A DNA stretch of 64,000 bases, from the NCBI GenBank assembly GCA_964035575.1, contig OZ037933.1, positions 248,001-312,000 on the forward strand. The letters run 5' to 3'. This document shows positions 28,600 through 38,110 of this stretch, one piece after another (the first letter of the stretch is position 1; every line of letters starts with the position of its first letter). Source of the stretch: Rhynchopus sp. YZ270_cl-10. Its lineage: Eukaryota; Euglenozoa; Diplonemea; Diplonemida; Diplonemidae. The notes under the pieces are model-generated. The model saw only the letters and a list, made by a program, of their open reading frames with translations. It had not been told where the DNA came from and ran no database searches. A program made the position numbers and the translations under genes.

Positions 28600-31500
28600 T
28601 TAATACGACTCGTTTGACGGCGCGTAGCTTATCCCATGGGGTCTGTGGTTTGCTCCAGCAGGCACACCACCCATGAAGTATCCATGCGCACCTCCACCAA
28701 GACCACTGCCGCTACGTCTTGGTGGTGGGCGTCTGACCATGCCGCTCCGGTAGGTGGCATTGGTGTGGGTGGCGCCTGTGTGTGTGTTCGTGGCACCTAG
28801 GGAGGCGGCTGCCGCTGCCCTGCGTGGGTCATATGAGGGCATGCTGCTGTAGGAGTTGAGCATCTGCAGCTCGGGGGAGCATGTCATGTTCGAACGATTC
28901 TGTAGAGGGGGGGAGAAAATTAATGTGGTAAAGATGCGTGGAGATGACACGAAAAAAGAAAAGTTTATAAGATGATCCTAAGCCTCTCGTGCTTAGTCAT
29001 CTTAGAAAAAAAGTGAGGTGACTAACGTCGTCAATTTATCAAAAAAAAACACTATCGGTAATACTGTGTAAATCCGCGTAAAATAAAGTGGACTTTATTT
29101 TGCAGCTGAGTTGTTGCGGGCACGTCATCCAAGATGCCGAAGGGAGTACTTCACCACCTACTGTGGGTGGCTGAAAGAGGATAAAGCAATACAAGGCAAA
29201 GCTTGTGGACATGATACTCAAAGCTAAACAAAATGTGAAAAATGTTCGGTGAAACCCTTCAATCTTTCCCAAGGATGACGGAGCTCCTGAAGACCTATCT
29301 GCGAACGGACAAAAAAAAACATAAGCTAACGTTTTCGATGGAGCAAATCGAACAGTTTTTGAAACTCAAGACGAGAGGCTGCTCCGTGCGCGCTTACGCC
29401 ACGGTCTCAGTCGCCACTGCATGGCAAAGCTTGCCCGGGGGCTTGCACGAAGCAAATCGCGAAAAGGGCCTCGCTCCTGTGCAGTTCGGATTGTCTCGCA
29501 GCACGGTCGCAAAGATAAATATACTCCTCCAGGCTCAGGCATGGAGGCTGCAGCAGAACGTGATGCAGGTGACGACGTTTCTTCTTCGTAGCGTCCCTCG
29601 TGTAGCGTTCACCCCACCGAGCAAGCTCGAGGGGGGGGCAAAGTGGATGGCAACGAAGTTCTACACCGCGCTCTCTGCTTATTCGGGTTGGAGCTCTTCT
29701 AGACGCTGCATGGACACTGACATCACTCAAAACGCGACAACGGGGAGTTCCATGTTTACCTCCCACACGGAATAAGGCACGAAGAGACCACCATGCCACA
29801 ATTATAGAGAAATCTTTCACTCACGAAATGTTAACGAAATGCTCGCAGGGCACAGATAGGATCTGGACGTACACTGTCCACGGAGACGGCGCTTGTGGGG
29901 ACACCCTCAACCTTTAAAAAAAAACCCCCCCCAACATACCTCATCAACGAACACTTTTGTATGGTGTTCTATGACTTCTACCTCCTGAAAGCTTTCTTGT
30001 GGTGTACACACATATGGTATCGGCACATTCACAACAGGCTGCGGGAGGATCGCATCGGAGCATACATCCACCGGTCTTCCTGGACTTTGCACCTCCGACT
30101 GTGCAGTGGGCACGACACATGCCACGGGAGCACATTGTTGGGGCATTTGGATTTGGATGGGTGGTGGAGGAGCGCAGACCCGCGCACTTTCACGGCTCAG
30201 CTCCGATTCGAGATAGCTATTCCTCTGTTGGAGGTCGCTCATCGCGCAGACTGCTTGGGTTAGTTCTTGCTCTGCCACCTTGAGCGCCTCGGAGCTTTTG
30301 TGCGACTCCTCTAGCCGCTTCATCAACTCATCCGCCGCAGACCGCAACGAAGAACACTCCACCTCCAGCTCTGCCACCCTCCTTTTTTGGTACCCCAATT
30401 CCGCCGCCCGTTGTGGTGACAACATCCTTTGCGCCTTCATCTTCTCAAGCAACACCTGAACAATCCCTTCTAAACGAGGGATTCGCACTGTACAGGCCTC
30501 CAAAGCATTCATCACATCCTCCATGGGCCCAAACCCTGGGAATTTTTGGATAACGTTGGAACTCAGCATTAAACGAAGTTGGGTGAGAACGTCATGAATT
30601 TTGACGTTGTCATTGGGCACATCGTTGAGGTCATTGAGGTCGTTGAGAGCATCGTCTGATTTGGGGACAAATTTTTCGAAATCTGCGTCGCTTCGGCGCG
30701 TCCATTGCTCGGTGGTTTGCGTGAGAGTGGTGGTTCTGTGTCTTTCCACATCGAGCGCGGCCTGCAGCTCTGCGACCCGGTGGGAGAGAAACCGCTGCTG
30801 CTCCTCTGCGCTCCGTGCCTTCACCTCGCTTTCCTCGCGGTGGGCCTCGTGTATCTCTACCCTCAGCCGTTCGAGGTCGTATTCACGCGCTGTCTTCGCG
30901 TCATCATGCTCCCTGCCTAAGGCAACGTAGTTTTCTTCCAATTTTAAAAAGCTTTCAGACAGCGCATTGCCCCGCTCCGTCGCGGCCTCGAGACTGCGTT
31001 TCAAGGAGAGGTTCTCCTCCTCTGCACGCCCTTTGTCCTCTTGAGCACGAGAAAGACGTAGTGTCAAAATTTTCTTTTCTTGCGACAATTTCGCGTTTGT
31101 CCCAACAAGCTGCACATCCAACACCGTCTCCGTCTCGCCACGCTCTTCTTTTGCAGAAGAAGACTCCGCGAGACGCCGCAAATCAACGCACTCCTGCCTC
31201 AAATTTTCGTTCTGTTCGCGAAGCACGTCGGTCTCAAGCCCTTCCCTGTCCGCTTGCGCTCTCAAATCGAACATATGGTTCTTATAATCACTCAACAACC
31301 CTGTCAACCCTCCAGTCAACCTGCACAGCTTCACCACATCTGGTAGAAGACAGGTTAAAGGGGCTGCGTTGCTTACCGGTCTAACTCGGGTACTCTGTAC
31401 TGTCCTCCCCCTGCGGTATTGAAGAAGCGCATCAGGCCTGCACAGGCAGGCTAGCAAAACCTGGAGGTGCTGTGCCGAGGCGATTTCGATGTCGTCTACG

Positions 31501-32396
31501 CGGAGAAGGGTGTCCCCTGGGAGCAGCACGTTGTCGAGCACAGAGTGCCCCTCGGTCGCCACCACACCGACACACCCGGTGAAGGTGCCTGGAAAATCTA
31601 CGGTGTCGGTGGTGTTTTCGCTGTGTTGAGCGTCATAAAATGATTTGGCTGTTTCGTCAACTTCGAGGGAGGGTACGTCGCAGACTACGAGGCCGAAGGT
31701 GTCTTGGAGAAAATCCTCCATTTGTAACGCAGCGTTTGTGTCCTCGAGCACCGTGTTTGCAACATTGTTGCGTAACGCCCGCTCCATGGTTTCTTGCTGT
31801 GAGGCTAAGTCTGCGGAAAGCTTTTCAATCGCGAGGTTCGCTTCTTGTTCGTGGAGATGCGCAGTTTGTGTATCCTTCTCTCTGGCATGGTGCACCGCAC
31901 GCAGCTCTGACTGCAATCTCAAAACTTCAGCCTTCCTAAAGTCATACTGTTCTTGCATCTGCTCCAACCTCTGTCTTAAATGCATCCCCTTCTCCGTTTC
32001 AGTGTCGGCACGCAACGCGGAGTCATCTAATCCCATGATTTTCTCCTCCAACCTCCGAATTGCAGTCTCATATTGCACCCTCTCCGCCTTTCTTGCGCGC
32101 TTTTCGACCAATAAATCGTCTGTAATTTGCGTTAAATAGGCGTCGCTCGCGGAGGTGGAGCCTCGTTGCTGTAGCCGTACCATTGATGCCCTTCTCGACC
32201 TCGTGGGGGAGGTGGATGTCACACCAGGTGGAGGTGGAGGAGGCTGCAACGTCGACTGCTGCAGCGCCTGCTCAGTATACCTCGGTGCAGGAGGCGACCG
32301 TGCCCCTGCTGTCTGCGGTGCCTGCATCGAAGCGTCTCTCGACGGTGACAACAGTTTCGACTCTGACATTTCGGTGGATTGGGTGAGGTCCACCAT
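28600..32396 (-). CDS. PDZ and coiled-coil scaffold protein (2 exons)
   Basis: Exon 1 is 29940-32396 and exon 2 is 28600-28899; the 1040-bp intron has donor GTATGT after GATGAG and acceptor CTCTACAG, phase 0. The product is 918 aa. Residues 1-90 are Pro/Ser/Gln-rich. A coiled coil runs about 92-225. A PDZ-like domain at about 267-335 contains GCVGVVAT, then VLLPGDTLLRVDDIEI, the carboxylate-loop and second-helix region. Long coiled coils follow at about 360-600 and 640-740, then a Pro-rich linker. Exon 2 adds a low-complexity Ala/Thr/Gly tail. Large PDZ/coiled-coil proteins of protists are often cytoskeletal or flagellar scaffolds; that role is inferred. Without splicing, exon 1 would end 11 residues after the donor. 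Confidence 0.85.
28963..29005 (+). promoter_or_regulatory. Family A stem-loop upstream of a 3' splice site
   Basis: The best-conserved family A copy (GATCCTAAGCCTCTCGTGCT). In transcript sense: stem CTAAGC, loop ACGAGAG, stem GCTTAG, then ATCATCTTATAAAC and CTTTTCTTTTTTCG. The acceptor of PDZ exon 2 follows 64 bases further on. Other family A copies: 4880, 6594, 6772 (weak), 8078, 13299, 14320, 18941, 27376, 38643, 42366 (weak), 47567, 61520 and 63108. Confidence 0.65.
29242..29922 (+). pseudogene. Plus-strand coding relic with an OTU-like catalytic segment
   Basis: Inside the PDZ intron, on the opposite strand, a 177-codon frame (29242-29775) of coding-like composition is followed in another frame by a segment reading TYTVHGDGACG (about 29870-29905). 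That segment matches the catalytic D-G-x-C neighbourhood of the OTU ORF at 20934-22358 (RGDGACA). It is probably a broken copy of a related mobile element. The rest is not recognised. Confidence 0.4.
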
Positions 32397-32649
32397 TTAG
32401 GATGAAACCGTAATTCAAATAGTAGACGAATGTAAGGTGGAGGTGGGGGCGGGTGGGTTGCACCCCAGGGGGGTTGGTGGTGGTGGGGGTCCTGTAGGTG
32501 GAGGGATTTGTGAGAGGAAGAAGGGAGGTTTTTCGGGAAAATCGGGAGGTCTTGATAGTTCACAAAGATGACGCACAATGGCAACAAAAGGTTTAAATGG
32601 AGAATGCAGTGAAGCTGGATGGGGAGAAGACGGTGATATCATATGCCCT

Positions 32650-33050
32650 GACGCTGTTGTGACAGCATAGCGCAAGACCTCCTCAACAAAACTGTAGGTG
32701 TACCGAAGAAGATGACGGCAGCAACCGAGCAGGCACACAGAGCAGAGTACCGCACAGCAGGCATACCTGGGTACACACGGAGGCGCGAAGAGGAATACTG
32801 AAGACAAGAGAGGAGAGACCTTGGCGCCTTCATAGGGGGGGTCACGCCTGGCGAGGAGGTACGAATGCCCCTGCAGCAAGAAGCCCGCAGGATGACTGAT
32901 GAGAGTAAGTACGCAAGGAAAGTGTCAGAGGCAAACGCCAAAAAGAAAGGCGCTCTAAAAGACCTCCCTACAACAAAAAAAATTGCGTACGCTGAACGCG
33001 GAGCAGTTGGCAAAAGCAATGTCTCGCGAGAACAAAAACGCTAACGCTAA
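32650..33050 (+). pseudogene. Plus-strand coding-like relic, unknown
   Basis: Upstream of the PDZ gene, the plus strand shows a broken but coding-like Lys/Glu/Ala-rich sequence, including MTDESKYARKVSEANAKKKG and TTKKIAYAERGAVGKSN. No domain is recognised. It could be the tail of a degraded mobile element or host gene. The composition and the conserved-looking frame are the only evidence. Confidence 0.3.
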
Positions 33051-33313
33051 CAAAAACGATGACACAGAGGTACGGCCATAAAAATACAGTTAGGCCGCTT
33101 CGGAGGTGGACAGGGTGTTACAGGGAACAGTGGTGCCTGTACCAATTTTTGTCCCGTTTGCTGTCGGGGGCTGACTCACTTGTCGGGGGAAGCCGGTTCT
33201 TGACATTGAGCACGACTCAGTCTTCACTTCTTCACCGGAGTAGCGTCGGGTCTGGGGTGGATATGATTGGATGGATGCATTGGTGTGTGGGGAACGGGTT
33301 TATAATATATATT

Positions 33314-33467
33314 ATTACCGTGAATTTATATTCCAGTATTTCACGCACAGGTGGAAACAGCCCGAGGGGGCAGCATTTTTGTCCGAGGGCGAAGCCCGAG
33401 GGCAAAAATGCTACCCCGAGGGCTGTTTCCACCTGTAAGTGAAATACTGGTATAAATTCACGGTAAT
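33314..33467. repeat. 154-bp near-perfect hairpin
   Basis: The arms begin ATTACCGTGAATTTATA and end in the inverse, running through TTTCACxxACAGGTGGAAAC and CAGCATTTTTGTCC to a short loop around GGGCGAAGCCC. It joins directly to a second inverted-repeat unit on its right. Confidence 0.9.
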
Positions 33468-33475
33468 ATGTTATT

Positions 33476-34105
33476 TTATCACCAAGTGAGACCATGAATT
33501 TCACAACCCGTTTTCACGTACAAAGAGATGAGGGTGGTGGGGTACTTTTGATGATGACTTTTGATCCAGTTTTTTGATGTGGGCCTCTTAGCGCTGGACG
33601 GCGTCTTGAGCCAGAACTTTAGCTAGGATATCACCGATGTTGATATTCACTGTGACCCCCCACCATGCCCCCCCGGTATGTGTGGTGTTTGTGCCATGGG
33701 GACATCCCCGTCATGTGTGATGACACTTGTGCTCGTGTCGGACTCACTCTCCAAAGGTGCCCTCGCACGTTTTGGAGGTCTCATTTGGGATTTTTTCATG
33801 AAAATTTGAAAAAAAAAAACGTGTGAATCCGTGGTTTGTGTGTTACAGAAAATTAACTCAAAAATGCGTTTGAGACCCCTAGAATGGCTCAAAATGGCTC
33901 TTTTCTGGCTTTAATTGCAAAATTGGGCCTCCAAAGGCCTCCAAAAAAATTTTCGAGAGTTCAGTTCTACGATTTTCTGAGCGTGTAATTTATTTTTCGA
34001 GCGTGTAATTTATTTTTTGAGCGTGTAATACTGGAAAATAAATTACACGCACCTCTTAACGATTTTGTGAAGGGGCGTGAAATTCATGGTCTCAAGCGGT
34101 AATAA
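33476..34105. mobile_element. 630-bp inverted-repeat element
   Basis: The left end TTATCACCAAGTGAGACCAT and the inverted right end TTATTACCGCTTGAGACCAT continue together through GAATTTCAC (about 25 of 29 matches). Inside, GAGCGTGTAATTTATTTT occurs twice directly and once inverted. A 46-codon frame and no transposase are seen. No target duplication is evident, so the superfamily is open. The hairpin at 33314-33467 shares ACCGTGAA.. / GTGAAAT ends and may belong to the same composite. Confidence 0.65.
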
Positions 34106-34331
34106 AAAAGATATATTCATCAAAAGACCTGCGACGGGGAAGGGGTCTGTTGTTAAAATCGCAGTGTAAACAAAACAAAACACAGCAAAAGCGATATGCA
34201 GCCACACACACACACGTTGATGGGAAAAGGTACCTCTTTTCTAAGTTCGCAACAATAAAAACACACGCTATTGGGGCTATATTCTGCGCAAGAATTACCC
34301 CTAATTGTGATCAAACACGCAATGCAAAGGA

Positions 34332-34881
34332 TCAGATTTGCTCTTGCGAGCCCAGCTCGCACCGGATCTTCATCTTGACCTTCTTTTCGCGGTGCAGCCA
34401 GTACGACAGCTTTATGCCGGCGTCGAGCTCAGACAGAGTGTCTGTGGTCTGAAGAAGGTAGTTCTTGTGTGCACACATTCATGCACTTTAGCCAGACGAT
34501 GCACGGCAAAGACAATCAATCCACCGACAGTTGTCAAAGCCTCTCTTCACAGAAGTCTGTCATCGCTGTGTGCTCACTTCGAAGCTCATCACCTACGTCA
34601 TCCAACAGGTGGGTTAAATCTGTTCGGTGCACGAAAAGAGAAACAAACATAATAAATGAATCTCAGCTTTCTCGCACTCAATCCCCTTCTTTTCTTATGA
34701 AGCACCCACAATGGGGTGTTCGGTACTGCATATCCACACTCCTACTTTTCCTTTTTATGATGTCCCCCACCCCGCAAACAATAAAGCAATAAAAACAAAA
34801 AATACAAAAAAGGAGAGGTTGTGGTGAAACGCACACACCCAAAAACAAGATCACTATCTTGGGCACCTCAGCCTTGCTCAT
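34332..34881 (-). CDS. Small protein of unknown function (3 short exons, tentative)
   Basis: Proposed exons: 34839-34881 (MSKAEVPKIVILFL), 34551-34619 (LTHLLDDVGDELRSEHTAMT) and 34332-34441 (TLSELDAGIKLSYWLHREKK to a stop). The phases agree and give 73 aa. The first two donors would be GTGTGT and GTGAAG rather than the usual GTAT.., so the joints are less sure than elsewhere; an alternative acceptor for exon 3 is at about 34453. Exon 2 is preceded in transcript sense by a family-A-like module (GCGAGAAAGCTGAGATTCAT, then CTCTTTTCGTG and CCGAACAG). The product would be soluble, helical and Lys-rich at the C-terminus. Family not recognised. Confidence 0.5.
34598..34745 (+). repeat. Duplicated 140-bp segment (other copy 38285-38432)
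   Basis: Both contain CAACAGGTGGG, TTCGGTGCACGAAAAGAGAA, AATGAATCTCAG and ATGGGGTGTTCGGTACTGCA. In the copy at 34.6 kb the segment covers the 3' splice site and the first codons of exon 2 of the small gene. In the copy at 38.3 kb the acceptor AG is changed and no exon follows. Confidence 0.85.
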
Positions 34882-35062
34882 GATTTCATACACCTCCCCA
34901 CCACCCTTTCGACCGTTTCGGATCGACTACCCACCAAACGCGGGCTTTTCCTTTAGGCATGCACGACCGAGCTTTCGGTCCCTGTCGATTTTCGGCACTG
35001 TCAGTGACACATACAAACACACGCACCTCACACCAGTGCACATGGCCGCCGATATTTCGGCA

Positions 35063-35114
35063 CCGTCAGAACACCAGACTGCACCGATTTTTCGGTGCAG
35101 TCTGGTGTTCTGAC
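35063..35114. repeat. Perfect 23-bp hairpin
   Basis: GTCAGAACACCAGACTGCAC and its exact inverse are separated by about 5 T. It lies in a gene-free stretch between the small gene and the LRR gene. Confidence 0.92.
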
Positions 35115-35677
35115 CCGTTCTTGTCCCTGTTTCAATCACTCGCGGATCGACTACGCAACGAGAGGCACTCCCGGCCCAAGCAAACACATTACCAAATGAG
35201 ACCCAAAGAGAAATAGAAAACGACTTCAGGATATGACAGTTAAATGAAATAAAGAAAACACCTTTTCGTTTATCGCACCCGCAAAAGGTTTACGTTTTTC
35301 ACTGATGAACGTGAGTGGGGTGTACGTTAGCAGAAAACCAATACGCTAAAGCGGGCACGCACCATCTGTCGTTTTCCATTTCTATTCGCCAATGCTTGAT
35401 AACACAAAAAAAAACCAAAACACATCTACAGCACTACCTCAGATAATGTACAGGGTACTCTCGACCCAAGCCCACACCCAAGAAAAGACAAACAAAGAAA
35501 CTGTTCAACCCCATTGACTATGAGACAATGTAAGGGTCATTTTTATACGTTGTGTTTTATCTGACCACACCCCACCCAGCGAAGTAATTTATCGAAATAA
35601 GAACCTCTCCTCCCCGTGTTTGTAAGGCTGAAAAATATCGTGAGCACAAAAGCGCTCCTGCTCCGCTTCGAAACATA

Positions 35678-37840
35678 TCACCTCGGCCCAGCCAGCTGCC
35701 TTGTTGATGCCCACTTCCAAACCTCGTCGTCTGTTTCTAAAGAACTGCAACCATCCATAAACCTGCATCCAATTCGTGTCACACCACTCAATCCTGCAAA
35801 GTTGATTGAGTGGGTTAACCTGCTGCAACCTGTTAAAAATTCGTCCCCAAGGCTTGTGATATTGCCCAATCCTGCAAAGTCGATGGAGGTTAACGACGTG
35901 CAACCAAATAAGAAGCCGCTCCCAAGGTCTGTGACACTGCTCAATCCTGCAAAATGTATGGAAGCTAACGACGTGCAATGTGATAAGAAGCGGTTCCCAA
36001 GGCTTGTGACACTGCTCAATCCTGCAAAGTCGATGGAGGTTAACGCCGTGCATTCTGATAAGAAACGGTTCCCAAGGCGTGTCACGCTGCCCAATCCTGC
36101 AAAATCGATGGAACTTAACGTCGTGCATCCTGATAAGAAGCGGTTCCCAAGGCGTGTGACACCCCTCAATCTTGCGAAGTTGATGGAGGTTAACGTCGTG
36201 CAATGTGATAAGAAGCAGTTCCCAAGGCTTGTGATACTGCCTAATCCTGCAAAATCCACTGCGGTTAACGACGTGCAACCTGATAAGAAGTCGTCGCCAA
36301 GGCTTGTGATATTGCCCAATCCTGCAAAGTCGATTGAGGTTAACGACGTGCAATGTGATAAGAAGCGGTTCCCAAGGCTTGTGACACTCCTCAATCCTGC
36401 AAAATCGATGGAGGTTAATGCGCAATGTGATAAAAATTCATCCCCAAGGCTCGTGACATTGCCCAACCCTGCAAAATGTATGGAAGTTAACGAAGTGCAT
36501 CCTGATAAGAAGCCGCTCCCAAGGTGTGTGACACTTCCCAATCCTGCAAAATGAATGGAACTTAACGTTGTGCAATGAGATAAGAAGCGGTTACCAAGGC
36601 TTGTGATATTGCCCAATGCTGCAAAGTCGATGGAGGTTAACGACGTGCATCCTGATAAGAAGTGATTCCCAAGGCGGGTGACACTGTCCAATCCTGCAAA
36701 ATGTATTGAAGTTAACGACGTGCAACCTGATAAGAAGTTGCCCCCAAGGCGTGTGATACTTCCCAATCCTGCAAAATCGATGGAGGTTAACGACGTACAA
36801 CCAGATAAGAAGCCGCCCCCAAGGCTTGTGACACTCCTCAATCCCGGAAAGTCGAAGCAGGTTAACGACGTGCATCCTGATAAAAATTCGTCTCCAAGGC
36901 TTGTGATATTGCCAAATCTTGCAAAGTCGATGGAGGTTAACGTCGTGCATCCTGATAAGAAGTGGTTTCCGAGGCTTGTAACACTGTCCAATCTTGCAAA
37001 GTTGATGGAGGTTAACGACGTGCAACGTGATAAGAAGCGGTCACCAAGGCTTGTGACACTGCTCAATCCTGCAAAGTCGATTGAGGTTAACGTCGTGCAA
37101 TATGATAAGAAGCCGCTCCCAAGGCGTGTGACACTGCTCAATCCTGCAAAATGGATGGAGGTTAACGACGTGCATCCTGATAAGAAGCGGTTCCCAAGGC
37201 TTGTGACACTGCCTAATCCTGCAAAGTCGATGGAGGTTAACGACGCGCAATGTGATAAGAAGCCCTCTCCAAGGCGTGTGACACTGCTCAATCCTGCAAA
37301 GTTGAACGGCTCAAAAGTGCGCAATGATGTGCAGTCACTCAGGAAGTACGCACCTATTGTCGTGACGTTGCGCAACCCAGACAAGTTGATTGATTCCAAC
37401 GATGAACATTCTGATAAGAAGTCGTCACGAATCGCAGTGACAGCCAACGGGGCACTCAGATCAAGGCTACGTAAATTAGTCTTTGCGAGGAACTTGTTCG
37501 GAATCGCAGTTACAACTTCTGCCTGCAGAAACAACTGCGCTACCTCGGGGTCTTCTACACGCGATAGCCTCGCTGGTGTGAGGTCTGTCTCACCCAATGC
37601 ACGAAGAGCTGCAATGGATTCTTGCTTCTTAGTCCGCGTCAGGATCACTGTGTCGCCAGCGCTCAGAGCTGTGATGTTGATGTCCTCTCCTTCGCCGTTC
37701 CCTCCGAAGCTCATGACAAAGGTGTCTTCAGCAAACCCTGCTTCAGTTGCCACCTTCCGCCGCAGGTGCTTCGCTGTGTCATCCACATCCACATCGACGA
37801 CGTACGTCCGACCAGCAAATCCTTTGATGTTGAGTTCCAT
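35678..37840 (-). CDS. Ubiquitin-like plus leucine-rich-repeat (BspA-type) protein
   Basis: 720 aa from the ATG at 37838-37840. An in-frame ATG 117 bases upstream is rejected because the sequence between is not coding-like. Residues 1-70 (MELNIKGFAGRTYVVDVDVD .. ALSAGDTVILT) have the beta-grasp pattern of ubiquitin-like domains: a hydrophobic strand, a DxDD turn, a helix HLRRKVATEAG, and a final strand. A linker leads into about 24 repeats of 23 residues with the consensus LTSIDFAGLGSVTSLGNRFL then S(G/H)CTS, the LRR_5/BspA type known from bacteria, Trichomonas and Entamoeba. At DNA level this is an array of 69-bp units. No signal peptide or membrane span is seen, so it is probably cytosolic. 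The repeats likely bind proteins; the partner is unknown. Confidence 0.88.
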   Translation of the reverse strand: MELNIKGFAGRTYVVDVDVDDTAKHLRRKVATEAGFAEDTFVMSFGGNGEGEDINITALSAGDTVILTRTKKQESIAALRALGETDLTPARLSRVEDPEVAQLFLQAEVVTAIPNKFLAKTNLRSLDLSAPLAVTAIRDDFLSECSSLESINLSGLRNVTTIGAYFLSDCTSLRTFEPFNFAGLSSVTRLGEGFLSHCASLTSIDFAGLGSVTSLGNRFLSGCTSLTSIHFAGLSSVTRLGSGFLSYCTTLTSIDFAGLSSVTSLGDRFLSRCTSLTSINFARLDSVTSLGNHFLSGCTTLTSIDFARFGNITSLGDEFLSGCTSLTCFDFPGLRSVTSLGGGFLSGCTSLTSIDFAGLGSITRLGGNFLSGCTSLTSIHFAGLDSVTRLGNHFLSGCTSLTSIDFAALGNITSLGNRFLSHCTTLSSIHFAGLGSVTHLGSGFLSGCTSLTSIHFAGLGNVTSLGDEFLSHCALTSIDFAGLRSVTSLGNRFLSHCTSLTSIDFAGLGNITSLGDDFLSGCTSLTAVDFAGLGSITSLGNCFLSHCTTLTSINFARLRGVTRLGNRFLSGCTTLSSIDFAGLGSVTRLGNRFLSECTALTSIDFAGLSSVTSLGNRFLSHCTSLASIHFAGLSSVTDLGSGFLFGCTSLTSIDFAGLGNITSLGDEFLTGCSRLTHSINFAGLSGVTRIGCRFMDGCSSLETDDEVWKWASTRQLAGPR

Positions 37841-37917
37841 TTGGTGTGTTGTGTGTTTTCTGTTTTGTGGGAGTGGTGCAAGACACAGCCTTTGATTGTC
37901 CATCCGTCTCTGCGTAT

Positions 37918-38110
37918 GGACGAAACGCCTTCGCCCATCAAAGAACCTGATTCCCAACCACAGTTATCTACTCTGCCACATCTTGGGAGGTGTGCCCAGT
38001 TTCAAGGAGTACTGGATTGGAACGATGCAGCCTTTGCCTTCATCCCTCAGATGGGACCAGGAACTGAAGTGGACTACACAGAAAAAGAATATGGGGGAGG
38101 CAACTTTGTG
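37918..38110 (+). pseudogene. Plus-strand coding-like segment
   Basis: A frame starting MDETPSPIKEPDSQPQLSTL and continuing to TEVDYTEKEYGGGNF has normal amino-acid composition and lies just beyond the start of the LRR gene on the other strand. It then runs into T-rich repeat DNA. It could be a lone exon or a relic. No family is recognised. Confidence 0.3.

Noticed and set aside
36678-37895. 405-codon plus-strand frame with a repeated VNDVQPDKK-type sequence
   Set aside because: It is the antisense shadow of the 69-bp LRR repeat array; the minus-strand protein has domain structure and this one does not.
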